A program made the translations under genes and the position numbers. Positions 34,775 to 45,437 of a DNA stretch of 64,000 bases are shown piece by piece. The stretch is from Kaistella antarctica (lineage in GTDB: Bacteria; Bacteroidota; Bacteroidia; Flavobacteriales; Weeksellaceae). The stretch lies in NCBI RefSeq assembly GCF_900109615.1, contig NZ_FOIX01000004.1, positions 124,001 through 188,000 on the forward strand. Direction: 5' to 3'. The notes beneath the pieces were generated by a model. It made no database searches. It had not been told where the DNA came from and saw only the letters and a program-made list of their open reading frames with translations. Within the stretch, counting starts at the first letter, position 1. The number at the start of each line of letters is the position of its first letter.

Positions 34775-36112
34775 CTATTTCTTCTTTTTTAAATAATCTG
34801 TCACGGCTTGATAAGCCGGCAAAGAAGTCGCATCATTCGCAGCGTTTCCGGCAATCGGATGAGAAGCCATTCTTACCAAAACCATTTCGGCCGCGGGATC
34901 GACGTAGATCGTTTGACCGTGAACGCCTCTCGCAGCAAATGCACCGTCTTTATTTTCGGTCATCCACCACATATTTCTGTAAGACCAACCCTTTAATTCC
35001 GGATGATCGGATTTCGCAAAAGCCGATTTATCACCGCCTTTTTCAATATCTAAAACTGACTGCGCTGGAATAATCTGTTTACCGTTATACATTCCCCTAT
35101 TTCGAATCAATTCTCCAAATCTGGCTAAATCACGCAAGCCGGCATTAAAACCTCCACCCGCAAAAGCAATTCCTTTTCCATCAACTTGATAATAAGCGTC
35201 CTGCTCCATTCCTATTTTACTCCAGATTTTTTCTGATAATAATTCGGTTACTGATTTATTGGTGGCTTTAGAAATAATCCATCCCAATGCATCAGCATTC
35301 ACGGTTTTATATCCAAAAATTTCGCCGTGTGTTCCTTCTTTTTTTACGGTTTCTAAATATTCGTAGTATCCAATCGGACCTTTATAATTAGCAGGTTTTT
35401 GGGATGGATTTCCAGCATTAGAGAATTTCCAAACGTCTGCATTTGGATCTGCGTAATCTTCAGAATATTGCAGTGCAGTTGTCATGTCCATTACTTGTCG
35501 AACTGTTGCATCTGCGTAGGCAGAATTCTTTAATTCAGGAACGTAGAACGTCACTAATTTGTTTTCATCTAAAGTTCCTTCTGCCACTAAAATTGAAGCC
35601 AATGTTCCGGTGAAAGATTTTGTCAAGGACATCACCGCATGAACATCATGTTCCGTTAATTCTGAAAAATATCTTTCGTACACTACTTTTCCTTTGTGCA
35701 TGATGATCATCCCATCGGTATAATTGGCCCAAAGTGATTCTTCCCAAGTCATTTTCTTTTTCGCATTCCAGGGCATAAAAGTTAAACCGTCGATATTCTT
35801 ATCTAAGTTGTAAGATAACTTTGAAGGTGCTTCTGTTCCTCTGGAAACATTTTGGGTTGGTAACATTTCACGCATGTGAACCACACTCCACCGAATGGCG
35901 GGAAAATTAAAAAACGATCCATCCCAAGTATGTAAAACCTTATCTGCGGGTGGTGGAAAACCTTTCATCCAGCCGAAATTGCTGGGTTCGCTTTCTTTAG
36001 CGCTGAGAAATTCTGTTTTATTTTGTGCCATACAATTGGTTGTTAGTGATAAAATCATTGCCGCAGAAAAAACCTTAGCGGAATGTTTCAAAATTTGATT
36101 TTTTTTCTTCAT
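34775..36112 (-). CDS. Secreted beta-lactamase-fold serine hydrolase
   Basis: 445 residues from ATG 36112 (ATG 36127 possible). Signal peptide MKKKNQILKHSAKVFSAAM ending near NCMAQ. The serine-hydrolase motifs of class C beta-lactamase/esterase relatives are present: SLTKSFTG (Ser-x-x-Lys), a Tyr-containing second motif around YKTVNADALGW, and HGQTIYVDP as the His-x-Gly-type third motif. The best functional analogy is 6-aminohexanoate-dimer hydrolase and esterase EstB rather than true beta-lactamase. Periplasmic or secreted. Downstream of the PCMD/OMP genes and upstream of the SDR on the same strand. Confidence 0.85.
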   Translation of the reverse strand: MKKKNQILKHSAKVFSAAMILSLTTNCMAQNKTEFLSAKESEPSNFGWMKGFPPPADKVLHTWDGSFFNFPAIRWSVVHMREMLPTQNVSRGTEAPSKLSYNLDKNIDGLTFMPWNAKKKMTWEESLWANYTDGMIIMHKGKVVYERYFSELTEHDVHAVMSLTKSFTGTLASILVAEGTLDENKLVTFYVPELKNSAYADATVRQVMDMTTALQYSEDYADPNADVWKFSNAGNPSQKPANYKGPIGYYEYLETVKKEGTHGEIFGYKTVNADALGWIISKATNKSVTELLSEKIWSKIGMEQDAYYQVDGKGIAFAGGGFNAGLRDLARFGELIRNRGMYNGKQIIPAQSVLDIEKGGDKSAFAKSDHPELKGWSYRNMWWMTENKDGAFAARGVHGQTIYVDPAAEMVLVRMASHPIAGNAANDATSLPAYQAVTDYLKKKK

Positions 36113-36190
36113 CAGTATATTTGTCATCTTTGATTTTTTTTAAATATTAATGTTTTAGTGAGATTAAATATTTGCGGTATTATTTTTAAT

Positions 36191-37270
36191 TTAATCATAA
36201 ATCATTTTCACATCGTCTACGACCAATTTACTTCCGACCGCGCCGGCAAACTGCGCTCCTGCAAAACTGGAAGAGGCAACAAAACTGATACGCGTCGGCA
36301 AAATTTAAGCGGCTTCTGCAGCATCGACGTAGAGATTATTTTTAGGTTTCATGTAAGCCGGAAAACTACTGTCTAAAGGTCCGTAAGTGAAAACGACTTC
36401 TTTTATAATAAGTTGATTTTGCAAATCTTCACCTCTAAACCAAGCGGTTGCTAGTCTTTTCACAACTCCATCTTTGTGAACTTCTAAAATCGCGTAAATA
36501 TCACACGCATCACCGTAAGCCAAAACATTCCCTTGTTTATCTTTATTCACGGCACCGGGCTCATAATTATATTTAAACTGAAGTTTCTCTGGCCGTCCGC
36601 TAAAGAGCGTTCCAAACTCAATTGCTGCTTCTGGATTTACGGGATCAATTTTGTCCGGATTAAAAAAGCCAGTGAAGATAGAGCCGGCAGAAATAGGCGC
36701 GCCGAAGATGTTTCCTAAAGGTCCATTATTTAATGTTTCCATTTGCGCCGCACGGTTTCCAGCACTTAAGTTAATCGGTTTGGTGGCTAATTTATTTAAT
36801 AATTGAGTTCCACGATTTCTGGTGCCCCAAATGGTATTCGCCGCACTTTCGCCTGGTTCTTCGTAATTAGTTGCGGTCATATACCAGAGATTGAGATCGT
36901 AGTTATCCAATTGCGGCGTGGCTGAAGCGACATCTGCTTTAATCGTCCACTGTCTCGATGTTCCATTTTCTGAAATGATATTGATTTTAACCTCTTCATT
37001 TAGATTAATGAAATCACCAGTATTGACATCACTTTTTGCAAAAGAAGAAAGTTCCAAAGTTTCGATTTTAATTTTTGAAAGATCCACGCCTGCCGGAATT
37101 TCAACTACAACTAAAGCGTTTTCATTATTAATGATCGCATTCCCAGATTGATTGCTGACTACAATATTTTTAATATTGGCGTATTCTGATTCCCCGAAAT
37201 AATCTTCACGAATACAAGAACTTAGAAACAACGCACCGAAAAAAAGCATCCAAATATATTTTATTTTCAT
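36191..37270 (-). pseudogene. PCMD-domain lipoprotein interrupted by an in-frame stop
   Basis: The open part (36305-37270) gives 321 residues: lipobox Cys19 (LFLSSCIRED), an Ig-like region to about 115 (DUF5018-like) and a jelly-roll PCMD domain (YDLNLWYMTATNYEEPG, TIWGTRNRG, PLGNIFGAPISAGSIFTG). It ends VDAAEAA-TAA at 36305. The same frame continues for 38 codons: ILPTRISFVASSS, FAGAVGSKLVVDDVKMIYD, stop at 36191. That segment is the conserved PCMD C terminus (GAVGS-L-VDD). A single AAA-to-TAA change would explain it, either a nonsense mutation or an error. The frame overlaps the next gene by 4 bp (ATGA). PCMD proteins are thought to bind carbohydrate. Confidence 0.82.
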
Positions 37271-38046
37271 TTTTTCGATTTTTTATTGTTCATAATATAA
37301 TAAGCCAAGCCCACTTTTACGCTCAAAATATTTAATTTAAAATCCACATTCTGGCGCACATCACGTGATCTTTCTAAATCATTTTTAACCTTTTTCTCTA
37401 CGTTCAATTCATATCCCAAGACATCTAATTGAACTTCAAGCGCAAAATTTTCCATGGCGAAAAAACTTACGCCTGGACTGATGCCTGCTCGTAGATTATA
37501 ATTTTCGGTAAAGGATTTTTCAACCTCATCAAAATTCTTTGTTTCCCGTTTCAGCGTATTGCTTTTGCCTAAAGTGACTCCAACCGTGGTGAAAAAACTT
37601 AATCTTTCATTGGCTGTCAAAGGAAGTGTTGTTCTATAATTTGGTGTAATGCTAAATCCACGCGTGATGGTTTTCTGTTCTAAATTATCTGGATCTTTAA
37701 ATAAAACACCTTCAAATCTTTTTTCAAAAACGTTAAAATTCAACCCAATCATGCCATAATCAGTGATGTAGTAGCCACCTTTTAAGGATAAATCAAAATT
37801 AACCTTATCACCTTCCAAAGTTTTCTGGAAGATATTTTCGGTGTTTTCAGATTGTCGATCTTCCAGAGACATGGCAAATCCGGTATAGATGGTTCCTTTT
37901 TTAAATGGCTTGAAGTCTTTGTTATAATAACTGGACAGCAATTCATAAGGAGTGTATTTTTTTGAAGAAATCGAATCTTCTTCAACCTGAGCCTTTGCAA
38001 CACCGGTAATGATCAACCCAAGAAAAATTAAGAACTTTATTTTCAT
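37267..38046 (-). CDS. Outer-membrane beta-barrel protein
   Basis: 259 residues. Signal peptide ending VAKAQ (residue 20). Alternating strands rich in aromatic residues (GTIYTGFAMSLEDRQSE, VNFDLSLKGGYYITDYGM, ISPNYRTTLPLTANERL-type segments) and the terminal VGLAYYIMNNKKSKK fit an outer-membrane barrel of the OmpA/PorT-like size. It overlaps the PCMD lipoprotein gene by 4 bp, suggesting a surface partnership such as glycan or cell contact handling. The exact function is unknown. Confidence 0.75.
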   Translation of the reverse strand: MKIKFLIFLGLIITGVAKAQVEEDSISSKKYTPYELLSSYYNKDFKPFKKGTIYTGFAMSLEDRQSENTENIFQKTLEGDKVNFDLSLKGGYYITDYGMIGLNFNVFEKRFEGVLFKDPDNLEQKTITRGFSITPNYRTTLPLTANERLSFFTTVGVTLGKSNTLKRETKNFDEVEKSFTENYNLRAGISPGVSFFAMENFALEVQLDVLGYELNVEKKVKNDLERSRDVRQNVDFKLNILSVKVGLAYYIMNNKKSKK

Positions 38047-38049
38047 ATT

Positions 38050-38511
38050 TTACCTATTTTGTTCTTCCGAAATTACGCTTTCTTTCAATGTAAAATAGTT
38101 AACAAAGCCAGAAACCAGCCCTGCAATTACCCCAATAATGATTAAAGCAGCAACAAGTGAAACCTCAACAGTTCCCATATACTTTTGCCAGACAACCGCC
38201 AAGGACGTGAGGATACCAAAAGTAACAAAACCATGTTTTAAAGTTAATAAAAATGTGGTGGGAAACAATGCTGCTTTTTTACCTTTAATACCGAAATAGG
38301 CAACCAAAGTTAAGATCATTGACAAAGTTATGGCTAACATCACGGCAGTTCCCAAAACTGTTTCGGTCGTATTGGTAATAGAATCCACGGAAATGGGAAT
38401 ACTGCTATGGCCTTTCAAAAAGAAATATTGAATTCCGCCATTGATCACTGCGTTGATGACTCCAGTTAAAGCCGCCCCTTTTAATAATTTAGATTTTTGT
38501 TCGCTGTTCAT
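38050..38511 (-). CDS. Four-helix membrane protein of unknown function
   Basis: 153 residues with four hydrophobic segments: GAALTGVINAVINGGIQYFF, GTAVMLAITLSMILTLVAYF, LKHGFVTFGILTSLAVVW, and VAALIIIGVIAGLVSGFVNY. Small polar loops; the C terminus is charged (ESVISEEQNR). No family could be named. It begins the run 38511-33921 and is 3 bp from the barrel gene, so the four genes 38050-33921 look like one transcription unit. Confidence 0.72.
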   Translation of the reverse strand: MNSEQKSKLLKGAALTGVINAVINGGIQYFFLKGHSSIPISVDSITNTTETVLGTAVMLAITLSMILTLVAYFGIKGKKAALFPTTFLLTLKHGFVTFGILTSLAVVWQKYMGTVEVSLVAALIIIGVIAGLVSGFVNYFTLKESVISEEQNR

Positions 38512-38576
38512 AATTGATATTTAATAGTTGATAAAAGAGCGTTCTGATTTAAACTTTGGTCAAGGCTGCACTTCAA

Positions 38577-39215
38577 TTAATCATCCCATTCATCGTGAAT
38601 TTCCTCCATCAAATCATCGTAACGTGCTTTTAATGTTGCCGAAATTCCTTTAGATGAGACATGGATTTTTCTTAATTGTAATGCTAAGAAAATACTGAAT
38701 AAACCGGCAAATAAAATACTGACAGCCATTAAAATAGTGAGTCCTATTCCTGTAAATAAAGGATTCCAGATTAAAAATAACGAAGCTAAGGCACCTAAAA
38801 TTCCGAAGGCTAAAAGACTTCCCCAATTTTTACTTCCATATTTTTTCACATCGAGCGCAAAACTAATCGACGCGATAGAACGGAAAAGCAACAAAAAGCC
38901 AATATAAAATGCAAGAACGCTTATTGATAATCCTGGATGAACAACTAGTGAAAGTCCGATAATCGTTGTTAAAATTCCGAAGGCTAAAGACCAACCCCAG
39001 TTGGGAAGCGTATTTCTATTGGCGATAGAGAAAAAGACTTCCGATAAGCCGCCAAATAAAAAGGATAGCGCAAAAAATATAGAGAGTGCTAATAAGGAAC
39101 TTAAAGGTGAGGTAAAAACCACGATACTCAGGATCACAAATAGAATTCCGACGATTAACGGAATGTACCAATGTTTTACTGAATTCTTGATTGAGTTGAG
39201 AAATGATGTTTTCAT
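38577..39215 (-). CDS. HdeD-family membrane protein (DUF308)
   Basis: 212 residues with six transmembrane segments in three similar pairs, typical of HdeD: WYIPLIVGILFVILSIVVF, LLALSIFFALSFLFGGLSEV, WGWSLAFGILTTIIGLSLVV, ISVLAFYIGFLLLFRSIAS, WGSLLAFGILGALASLFLIW and ILMAVSILFAGLFSIFLAL. HdeD in E. coli supports acid resistance at high cell density. C-terminal acidic tail (EEIHDEWDD). It is 65 bp upstream of the four-helix membrane protein gene on the same strand. Confidence 0.85.
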   Translation of the reverse strand: MKTSFLNSIKNSVKHWYIPLIVGILFVILSIVVFTSPLSSLLALSIFFALSFLFGGLSEVFFSIANRNTLPNWGWSLAFGILTTIIGLSLVVHPGLSISVLAFYIGFLLLFRSIASISFALDVKKYGSKNWGSLLAFGILGALASLFLIWNPLFTGIGLTILMAVSILFAGLFSIFLALQLRKIHVSSKGISATLKARYDDLMEEIHDEWDD

Positions 39216-39547
39216 GTTGATTAATTTTTAATAAATTTAATGTAAGCAATGATTATTGCTATTCCGTATTTCGTAATAAAACCAATCAATTTTAATCTTA
39301 TTATTTAACAAAAATAGATTTGGTTGTTATTTATTGGGGCAAAATTAGATATTGTAAAACACGTACACCATGACTATAACGAGGGTTGTAATGTTCAAAT
39401 GTATTATTTTGAAGTTTTGAATTTCGTTGGTAACTCGAATTATCCGCAGTCAGAAATTCAGTCTTTCCTTTTCAATGATTCTCCCAAAAAAATATCGCAA
39501 ATCAAAACTGATTTGCGATAGATATATAAGGAATGATGCGATGAATT
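39216..39547. other. Intergenic region between ppc and hdeD-like genes
   Basis: 332 bp. It contains the ppc terminator (39485-39520) and, next to 39215, a TAAATTTA box on the minus strand that could drive the HdeD-like gene (one mismatch from the -7 consensus). No gene seen. Confidence 0.5.
39485..39520 (-). terminator. Rho-independent terminator of ppc
   Basis: Perfect 12-bp stem TATCGCAAATCA / TGATTTGCGATA with a 4-base loop; on the minus strand it is followed by seven T residues. It is 28 bp downstream of the ppc stop. Confidence 0.9.
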
Positions 39548-42265
39548 TTATCCTGTGCTTTTTAACCCGCTCGAAATTGCGTTTATTATTCCCAGTAATT
39601 TCGTTAATAATTTATCTTTTTCCGTGCTATTTTCATCACTAAGGTTTCTCCACTCATTCAAATACTTGAGATGCAATTGATGAAGTGTTTTCAGTTTGCC
39701 CTCACGCCATTTTAGATTGTCGTATTGGCCATTTCTTCTGATGGCTTTTGGGTCGTCAAAAAGACCTTCTATCATTTCAAAACCATTCTGGTGGTCGTTC
39801 AATATCTTATCTAAAAATAAGTTTCTTCTATGTGCGTCTTCATCTAGCGTCACATAAAGTTTCATTATTTCCACATTAGAAAGGATTAGGTTAGTTTCAA
39901 CTTGTATCATTAAGAACTTTAAGAAACTCCAATGCTCCATCGATTTTTTTAAAGAATCATATTCCGTTGGTCTTTCTATTTTCAATGTTTTCAACGCTTC
40001 ACCCAGTCCGTACCAACCCGTCAAGGCAACTCTGGAAAGGTTCCAACTAAATACCCACGGGATTGCGCGTAAATCATTCAATGTTCTGGTTCCCGTTCTT
40101 CGGGCCGGTCTCGACCCAATTTTACTTTTCTCCAAAACATCGATACACGTCGCTTTGCTGTAAAAATCAATAAATCCTGGCGTGTCGATCAAGTCTTTAT
40201 AATGTTCAAAAGATTTCTGAGCTAAAAACTCCAGCGTATCATAAGGGAAAACATTGTCTTGAGAGTCCGTTGGTTTTTTAATAAGATGTTTAGCAACACC
40301 TGAAGACAGAGCATTCAGATTATAAGTCGCCGTCAATGGATTTCCAAAAAGTTGTGCGACCGACTCACCCTGAACGGTTATTTTAATGGTTCCGCTTACC
40401 GTATTTTCAGGCATACTTTCTAAAAAACGATGATATTTCCCACCACCTCTACTAATCGTTCCACCAGTTCCGTGGAAAAAGTAAATTTCAACATTATTTT
40501 GTGCACCCACGGCTGCGAGTTCCTTTTCAGCTTTGTAAACATTCCATTTGCTGGCGATGGTGCCGCCGTCTTTATTACTATCGCTGTAACCTAACATTAC
40601 TTCCTGTGTGCGAATCAGTTTTTCACCTCTTTCTTTGGTTATCGAATGTTGCAAGAATTTTTCTAAAATGTCAGGACCATTATTAAGGTCCTGAATGGTT
40701 TCTAATAAGGGAACGACTTTAATCGTAGTATTCAGCAACTGAGTTTCTCGCATCAATAAATAAACAACCAATAAATCACTCAGATTTCTAGTCATACTGA
40801 CGATAAACGAACCGATGCCAGCGGCTCCGAATTGATTGATGTGTTGGCGAACGACGCGGTAACAATCCAAGACATTGTCTGCTTCCAAACCATACGAAAC
40901 CGTAACATCGGTAAGAAGTGCATTGCTTTCTAACAAATTATTCAAAAGAGTTACGCGCTTGTCTTCGTCCCATTTTTCAAAATCGTAATCTGGCTCACCA
41001 TTGGCCTTTAAAATCTGCGAAATCGCTTTATCGTGAAAATCACTATTCTGCCGAATATCTAGTGTTGCCAGATGAAAGCCAAAACATTTAACGGTTCTTT
41101 CCAAGGGGAAAAGCAAATCTTCCGCAAGACCTTTTAAACCATTTTCAATTAAGATATTTCTCAATAATTTTAAATCTTCCTCTAAAATTAGGCTTGATTT
41201 ATAATGGGAATGCGAATCAACAGAATTTTCAGAAGAAGTGTTTTCCAGTTGTACCAACATCAAATTTACAAACTGTCTCCAGGGTTCATACGGATTTCGT
41301 TCCATTGCTTTCAATCCTCTTTCTCCTAAAGCTTTCGATTTTTTTTCAATGGCTTCAGACAAGGCAAAAGGGACAGGATTGGTGATGGCCGAAACGGAAA
41401 GCTTGACAAGTAATTTGGATAATTCTCCTTTGATCAGAGAAAGTGCGGTTTTCCGATGAAGCTGTAAAGTCTCATGCGTTACTGCCGGTGTTACGAACGG
41501 ATGTCCGTCTCGATCTCCACCAACCCAACTTCCGAAATTAATTTTTGGGAATAAATCGGGATTTTTTATTTTGTCTGGATTTAGGCCTAATTCAATCCAG
41601 GAACTTTTTAATTGCTGATCACTTTTCTTTAAAACTGTCGGGAAAACTTTGTTTAAATAATGAATAACATTCGCTCTTTCATCTTTAATGTCGGGCTTTT
41701 CTAAATATATTTCGCCGGTGCGCCACCATCTTTCCAACAAATTGATCATCTTTTCCGTCACCTCATTTTGCTCCAACTTGCTTAAAGACGTATTTTCTTT
41801 TTTCACCAAAAGCAAATAAAGTTCGCGGTGAATTTCAATAACAGTCACTCTTTTAGCTTCCGTAGGATGCGCGGTCAGAACTGGAATCACGGTAGTTTTA
41901 GAAATAGCTTGCACCATATCGTCTTCGCTCACGGCAGCATCTTTCCAGATTTTAAAAGCTTCTGCCCACGATCCGCGAATGGAAGTGAAATCTTCTTCGT
42001 TCGCCATTTTTCTCCGGTACTGCGTCGCAGCATTCTCTTCTACCAAAGTCATGAGTTGAAAATAAATACTCAGAGACTGAACTATTTTTTCGCTTAAGAT
42101 AGGCTGATCTTCCAGGATAAACTCTTTTGAAGTGTTGCTTAGCAGCGCGATAATTTCGGGCTCATTAATCCGACGCAGCATTTCGGTATAACAATCAATA
42201 ATAAATATTCTATCATCAGAAATTTTCTGAAAAGGACTTTTTTTAAGGGTCATATTTTTAATCAT
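39548..42265 (-). CDS. ppc: Phosphoenolpyruvate carboxylase
   Basis: 905 residues from ATG 42265 (ATG 42253 equally possible; the longer frame to 42364 adds an atypical hydrophobic leader and was rejected). Catalytic motifs: VLTAHPTEAKR with the essential His, GYSDSNKDGG, FFHGTGGTISRGGG, SRPARRTG and RAIPWVFSWNLSR. The C terminus ends SSGLKSTG, an unusual variant of the usual NTG allosteric end. It carboxylates phosphoenolpyruvate to oxaloacetate in the cytoplasm, refilling the TCA cycle. It diverges from sdhA, an apt pairing with TCA enzymes. Confidence 0.93.
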   Translation of the reverse strand: MIKNMTLKKSPFQKISDDRIFIIDCYTEMLRRINEPEIIALLSNTSKEFILEDQPILSEKIVQSLSIYFQLMTLVEENAATQYRRKMANEEDFTSIRGSWAEAFKIWKDAAVSEDDMVQAISKTTVIPVLTAHPTEAKRVTVIEIHRELYLLLVKKENTSLSKLEQNEVTEKMINLLERWWRTGEIYLEKPDIKDERANVIHYLNKVFPTVLKKSDQQLKSSWIELGLNPDKIKNPDLFPKINFGSWVGGDRDGHPFVTPAVTHETLQLHRKTALSLIKGELSKLLVKLSVSAITNPVPFALSEAIEKKSKALGERGLKAMERNPYEPWRQFVNLMLVQLENTSSENSVDSHSHYKSSLILEEDLKLLRNILIENGLKGLAEDLLFPLERTVKCFGFHLATLDIRQNSDFHDKAISQILKANGEPDYDFEKWDEDKRVTLLNNLLESNALLTDVTVSYGLEADNVLDCYRVVRQHINQFGAAGIGSFIVSMTRNLSDLLVVYLLMRETQLLNTTIKVVPLLETIQDLNNGPDILEKFLQHSITKERGEKLIRTQEVMLGYSDSNKDGGTIASKWNVYKAEKELAAVGAQNNVEIYFFHGTGGTISRGGGKYHRFLESMPENTVSGTIKITVQGESVAQLFGNPLTATYNLNALSSGVAKHLIKKPTDSQDNVFPYDTLEFLAQKSFEHYKDLIDTPGFIDFYSKATCIDVLEKSKIGSRPARRTGTRTLNDLRAIPWVFSWNLSRVALTGWYGLGEALKTLKIERPTEYDSLKKSMEHWSFLKFLMIQVETNLILSNVEIMKLYVTLDEDAHRRNLFLDKILNDHQNGFEMIEGLFDDPKAIRRNGQYDNLKWREGKLKTLHQLHLKYLNEWRNLSDENSTEKDKLLTKLLGIINAISSGLKSTG

Positions 42266-42607
42266 AAAATAAAATTCTAAACTGAAAGTCGGCCACAACA
42301 ACCGATTTTCCAAGGAAGTAAGATACGGAAAAATCACAGGGAGATCGAAGGATATTCGAAACATATATCACCTTAAAACATCCATTTACATTTAAAGAAA
42401 AGAATCAATTTAAAGTATAATCTTTCACCACTGAAAAACAGTTCCACAATTTTTGGCGCTAAAATTTTAGGACAATTCATTTATATTATCCTAAAACTTT
42501 CATGTTACATATCAGTGTGCAATACATAGATTATCAGAATTAGTTGCCTACCTTTATTTTTAGTACTAAGAGATTAGTAAATCATTCATTGTTTATTCTA
42601 AAGGATT

Positions 42608-44518
42608 ATGAAATTAAATTCAAAAGTTCCAGAAGGAAAGTTAGAAGATAAGTGGAAAAATTATCAGGCTAAATGTAATCTGATTAATCCCGCCAACCGT
42701 AAGAAACTAAATATTATCGTTGTCGGTTCTGGATTAGCTGGCGCTGGTGCGGCCGCGACCTTAGCGGAACTTGGTTATGATGTGCAATGTTTTTGCTATC
42801 AAGACTCAGCTCGCCGTGCGCACTCCGTTGCCGCTCAAGGTGGAATTAATGCCGCAAAAAACTACCAACATGATGGCGACAGTGTTTACCGTATGTTTTA
42901 CGACACTTTAAAAGGTGGAGATTTCAGATCGCGCGAAGGAAACACCTACAGACTCGCTGAATTATCGGCTCCTTTGATTGATCACTTTGTACAACAAGGC
43001 GTTCCTTTTGCGCGGGAGTATGGCGGCGTTTTAGTGAACCGAAGTTTTGGTGGTGTTCAAGTTCAACGGACTTTCTATGCCAGAGGACAAACCGGACAAC
43101 AATTATTAATCGCAGCCTATTCACAACTCTATAAAATGATTCGTGCGAAAAAAGTCGAGATGCTGCCGAGACATGAAATCTTAGACCTTGTGCTGATTGA
43201 TGGGAAAGCAAAAGGCGTGATCGCACGAGATTTAAAAACAGGAGAAATAAAACGCTTTGCCGCTGATGCGGTTGTACTGGCAACAGGCGGATATTCCAGA
43301 GTTTTTAGATTATCAACTTTGGCGATTGGCTGTAATGGAAGCGCCATCTGGAAAGCTCATAAACGCGGGGCTTACTTTGCCGCGCCCAGTTTTACGCAAA
43401 TTCATCCCACTGCTCTTCCGCAGTCCAGTGATGCCCAATCGAAATTAACCTTAATGTCGGAATCCCTTCGAAATGATGGCCGAATCTGGGTACCTAAGAA
43501 AGTAAATGATCAAAGAAAGCCAGAAGACATTCCTGAAGAAGAACGCGATTACTATTTAGAAAGAAGATATCCAAGTTTTGGTAATCTTGCGCCACGAGAT
43601 ATTTCGTCCCGTGCTGCAAAAGAACGCATCGATTCTGGACATGGAGTTGGTCCTTTAAAAAATGCCGTCTATCTTGATTTTAAACATGCTATTAAAAACT
43701 TTGGAAAAGAAGTCGTTGAAGATCGATACGGAAATCTCTTTTCGATGTACGAGAAAATTACCGGAATCAACGCTTACAAACAACCCATGAAGATTTCGCC
43801 GGCAGCTCATTTTTCTATGGGCGGACTTTGGGTTGATTATGAATTAATGACGACGATTCCGGGTTTATATGCGATTGGTGAATGTAATTATTCCGATCAC
43901 GGAGCAAATCGTCTCGGAGCGAATTCGCTTTTGCAAGCGAGTATCGATGGTTATTTCATCTTGCCGAATACTATCAGTAATTATTTGTCTGGAGAATTAA
44001 AAGAGAAACATCCTGGCATCGATCATCCCGAATTTCTTAAAATAGAAAATGAAGTTAAGGAGCAGATTAAAAAGATATTAGATATTAACGGAACTAGAAC
44101 GGTCGATGATTTTCACCGGGAATTAGGAAAAGTAATGTGGCAAGAATGTGCGATGAGCCGAAATAAAATCGGTTTAGAAAAAGCAATTGTTGAAATAAAA
44201 GAAATACGCAAAAAGTTTTGGACTGATGTAAAAGTGACTGGCAATGCAAATGAATTCAATACTGAATTAGAAAAAGCCTTACGTCTGGCAGATTTTATTG
44301 ATCTGGCAGAACTCATGTGCACGGATGCACTGCAGCGCGACGAATCTTGTGGGGCGCACTTCCGAGAAGAATATCAAACTGCAGACGGAGAAGCGATGAG
44401 AAATGATGAAGATTTTGCCTATGTTTCTGCCTGGGAATATAATGAAGGGAACTTTATTCTGCATAAAGAAAAATTAGAATTCGAATTCGAAAAACCAACG
44501 GTTCGGAATTACAAATAG
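42608..44518 (+). CDS. sdhA: Succinate dehydrogenase/fumarate reductase flavoprotein subunit
   Basis: 636 residues. FAD-binding [18 protein letters not shown] near 37-54, the covalent-FAD His region [13 protein letters not shown], catalytic [11 protein letters not shown] and the RLGANSLLQ segment. The long N-terminal form ([16 protein letters not shown]) is the flavobacterial type-B-like SQR. It oxidises succinate to fumarate (or the reverse) at the inner membrane. It is followed by sdhB 85 bp downstream. The cytochrome b subunit gene sdhC, which usually precedes sdhA in this class, is not here: upstream is 340 bp of non-coding DNA and divergent ppc. Confidence 0.92.
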   Translation: MKLNSKVPEGKLEDKWKNYQAKCNLINPANRKKLNIIVVGSGLAGAGAAATLAELGYDVQCFCYQDSARRAHSVAAQGGINAAKNYQHDGDSVYRMFYDTLKGGDFRSREGNTYRLAELSAPLIDHFVQQGVPFAREYGGVLVNRSFGGVQVQRTFYARGQTGQQLLIAAYSQLYKMIRAKKVEMLPRHEILDLVLIDGKAKGVIARDLKTGEIKRFAADAVVLATGGYSRVFRLSTLAIGCNGSAIWKAHKRGAYFAAPSFTQIHPTALPQSSDAQSKLTLMSESLRNDGRIWVPKKVNDQRKPEDIPEEERDYYLERRYPSFGNLAPRDISSRAAKERIDSGHGVGPLKNAVYLDFKHAIKNFGKEVVEDRYGNLFSMYEKITGINAYKQPMKISPAAHFSMGGLWVDYELMTTIPGLYAIGECNYSDHGANRLGANSLLQASIDGYFILPNTISNYLSGELKEKHPGIDHPEFLKIENEVKEQIKKILDINGTRTVDDFHRELGKVMWQECAMSRNKIGLEKAIVEIKEIRKKFWTDVKVTGNANEFNTELEKALRLADFIDLAELMCTDALQRDESCGAHFREEYQTADGEAMRNDEDFAYVSAWEYNEGNFILHKEKLEFEFEKPTVRNYK

Positions 44519-44603
44519 CCTTTGCAGCGTTAACTGAAGACTTTAAATAAGATAAAAATAAAATCTGTGACCAACCAGTCGAAAGATTTAAAATAGAATA
44601 GCA

Positions 44604-45347
44604 ATGAAAGTAACATTTAAAATTTGGAGACAGGAAAATGTAAATTCAAAAGGCGAGCTTAAGACTTATGAGACCGATGGAATTAATGAGGAGATGTCTT
44701 TTTTGGAAGCTTTGGATCATTTGAACGAGAGTCTTGTTTTAAAAAACGAAAAGGTAATTGCTTTTGAACACGATTGCCGCGAAGGAATTTGTGGTCAATG
44801 TGGTGTGGTTATCAATGGTAGGGCGCATGGGCCTCACGACAATACAACGACTTGTCAATTGCACATGCGTAGTTTTAAGGAAGGCGACACGATTATTGTG
44901 GAACCTTTCCGGGCTGGATCTTTTCCAATTATAAAAGATTTAGTGGTTGATCGGTCTGCCTTTGATCGGATTATCGAACAAGGAGGCTACATCACCGCTA
45001 AAACCGGTACGGCGCCAGAAGCGAACTCAATTCTGATTTCAAAAGGAATTTCAGATAGTTCCATGGATGCCGCAGCTTGTATCGGATGTGGCGCGTGTGT
45101 CGCAACGTGTAAAAATGCGTCGGCAGTTTTATTTACCTCCGCCAAAATAAATCACCTGAACAAATTACCACAAGGAAAACAGGAAGAGCATCAACGAACG
45201 CTGGATATGGTTTTTCAAATGGATCTCGAGCAATTTGGTAGCTGTACTTTCACTGGGGCTTGCGAAGTAGAATGTCCGGCGGGAATCACCATCAGCAATA
45301 TTTCTGAAATGAATGCGAGATACTTTAAAGCAAAATTATTTAGCTAG
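44604..45347 (+). CDS. sdhB: Succinate dehydrogenase/fumarate reductase iron-sulfur subunit
   Basis: 247 residues. [2Fe-2S] ligands [10 protein letters not shown] plus TTCQLH; [4Fe-4S] motif [12 protein letters not shown]; [3Fe-4S] region [16 protein letters not shown]. All three clusters can form. It passes electrons from the flavoprotein to the quinone site formed with the membrane subunit, which is not encoded nearby. Followed by a strong terminator. Confidence 0.93.
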   Translation: MKVTFKIWRQENVNSKGELKTYETDGINEEMSFLEALDHLNESLVLKNEKVIAFEHDCREGICGQCGVVINGRAHGPHDNTTTCQLHMRSFKEGDTIIVEPFRAGSFPIIKDLVVDRSAFDRIIEQGGYITAKTGTAPEANSILISKGISDSSMDAAACIGCGACVATCKNASAVLFTSAKINHLNKLPQGKQEEHQRTLDMVFQMDLEQFGSCTFTGACEVECPAGITISNISEMNARYFKAKLFS

Positions 45348-45382
45348 TGATTTGCGTATTCTTAGAATTATATTATAAAAAC

Positions 45383-45417
45383 AAAAAACTCCTTTCATCG
45401 CTGAAAGGAGTTTTTTT
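45383..45417. terminator. Bidirectional Rho-independent terminator
   Basis: Perfect 15-bp stem AAAAAACTCCTTTCA / TGAAAGGAGTTTTTT with a 4-base loop. It lies between the converging sdhB and rny genes and serves both. Confidence 0.92.
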
Positions 45418-45437
45418 ATATCAATTATTCGCAAAAT

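Noticed and set aside
36158-36376. Plus-strand 72-codon frame upstream of the serine hydrolase
   Set aside because: It is opposite to the continued PCMD coding sequence, which better explains the composition there.
42924-43347. Antisense frames within sdhA
   Set aside because: They lie wholly within a highly conserved gene, lack family features and arise from its codon bias.
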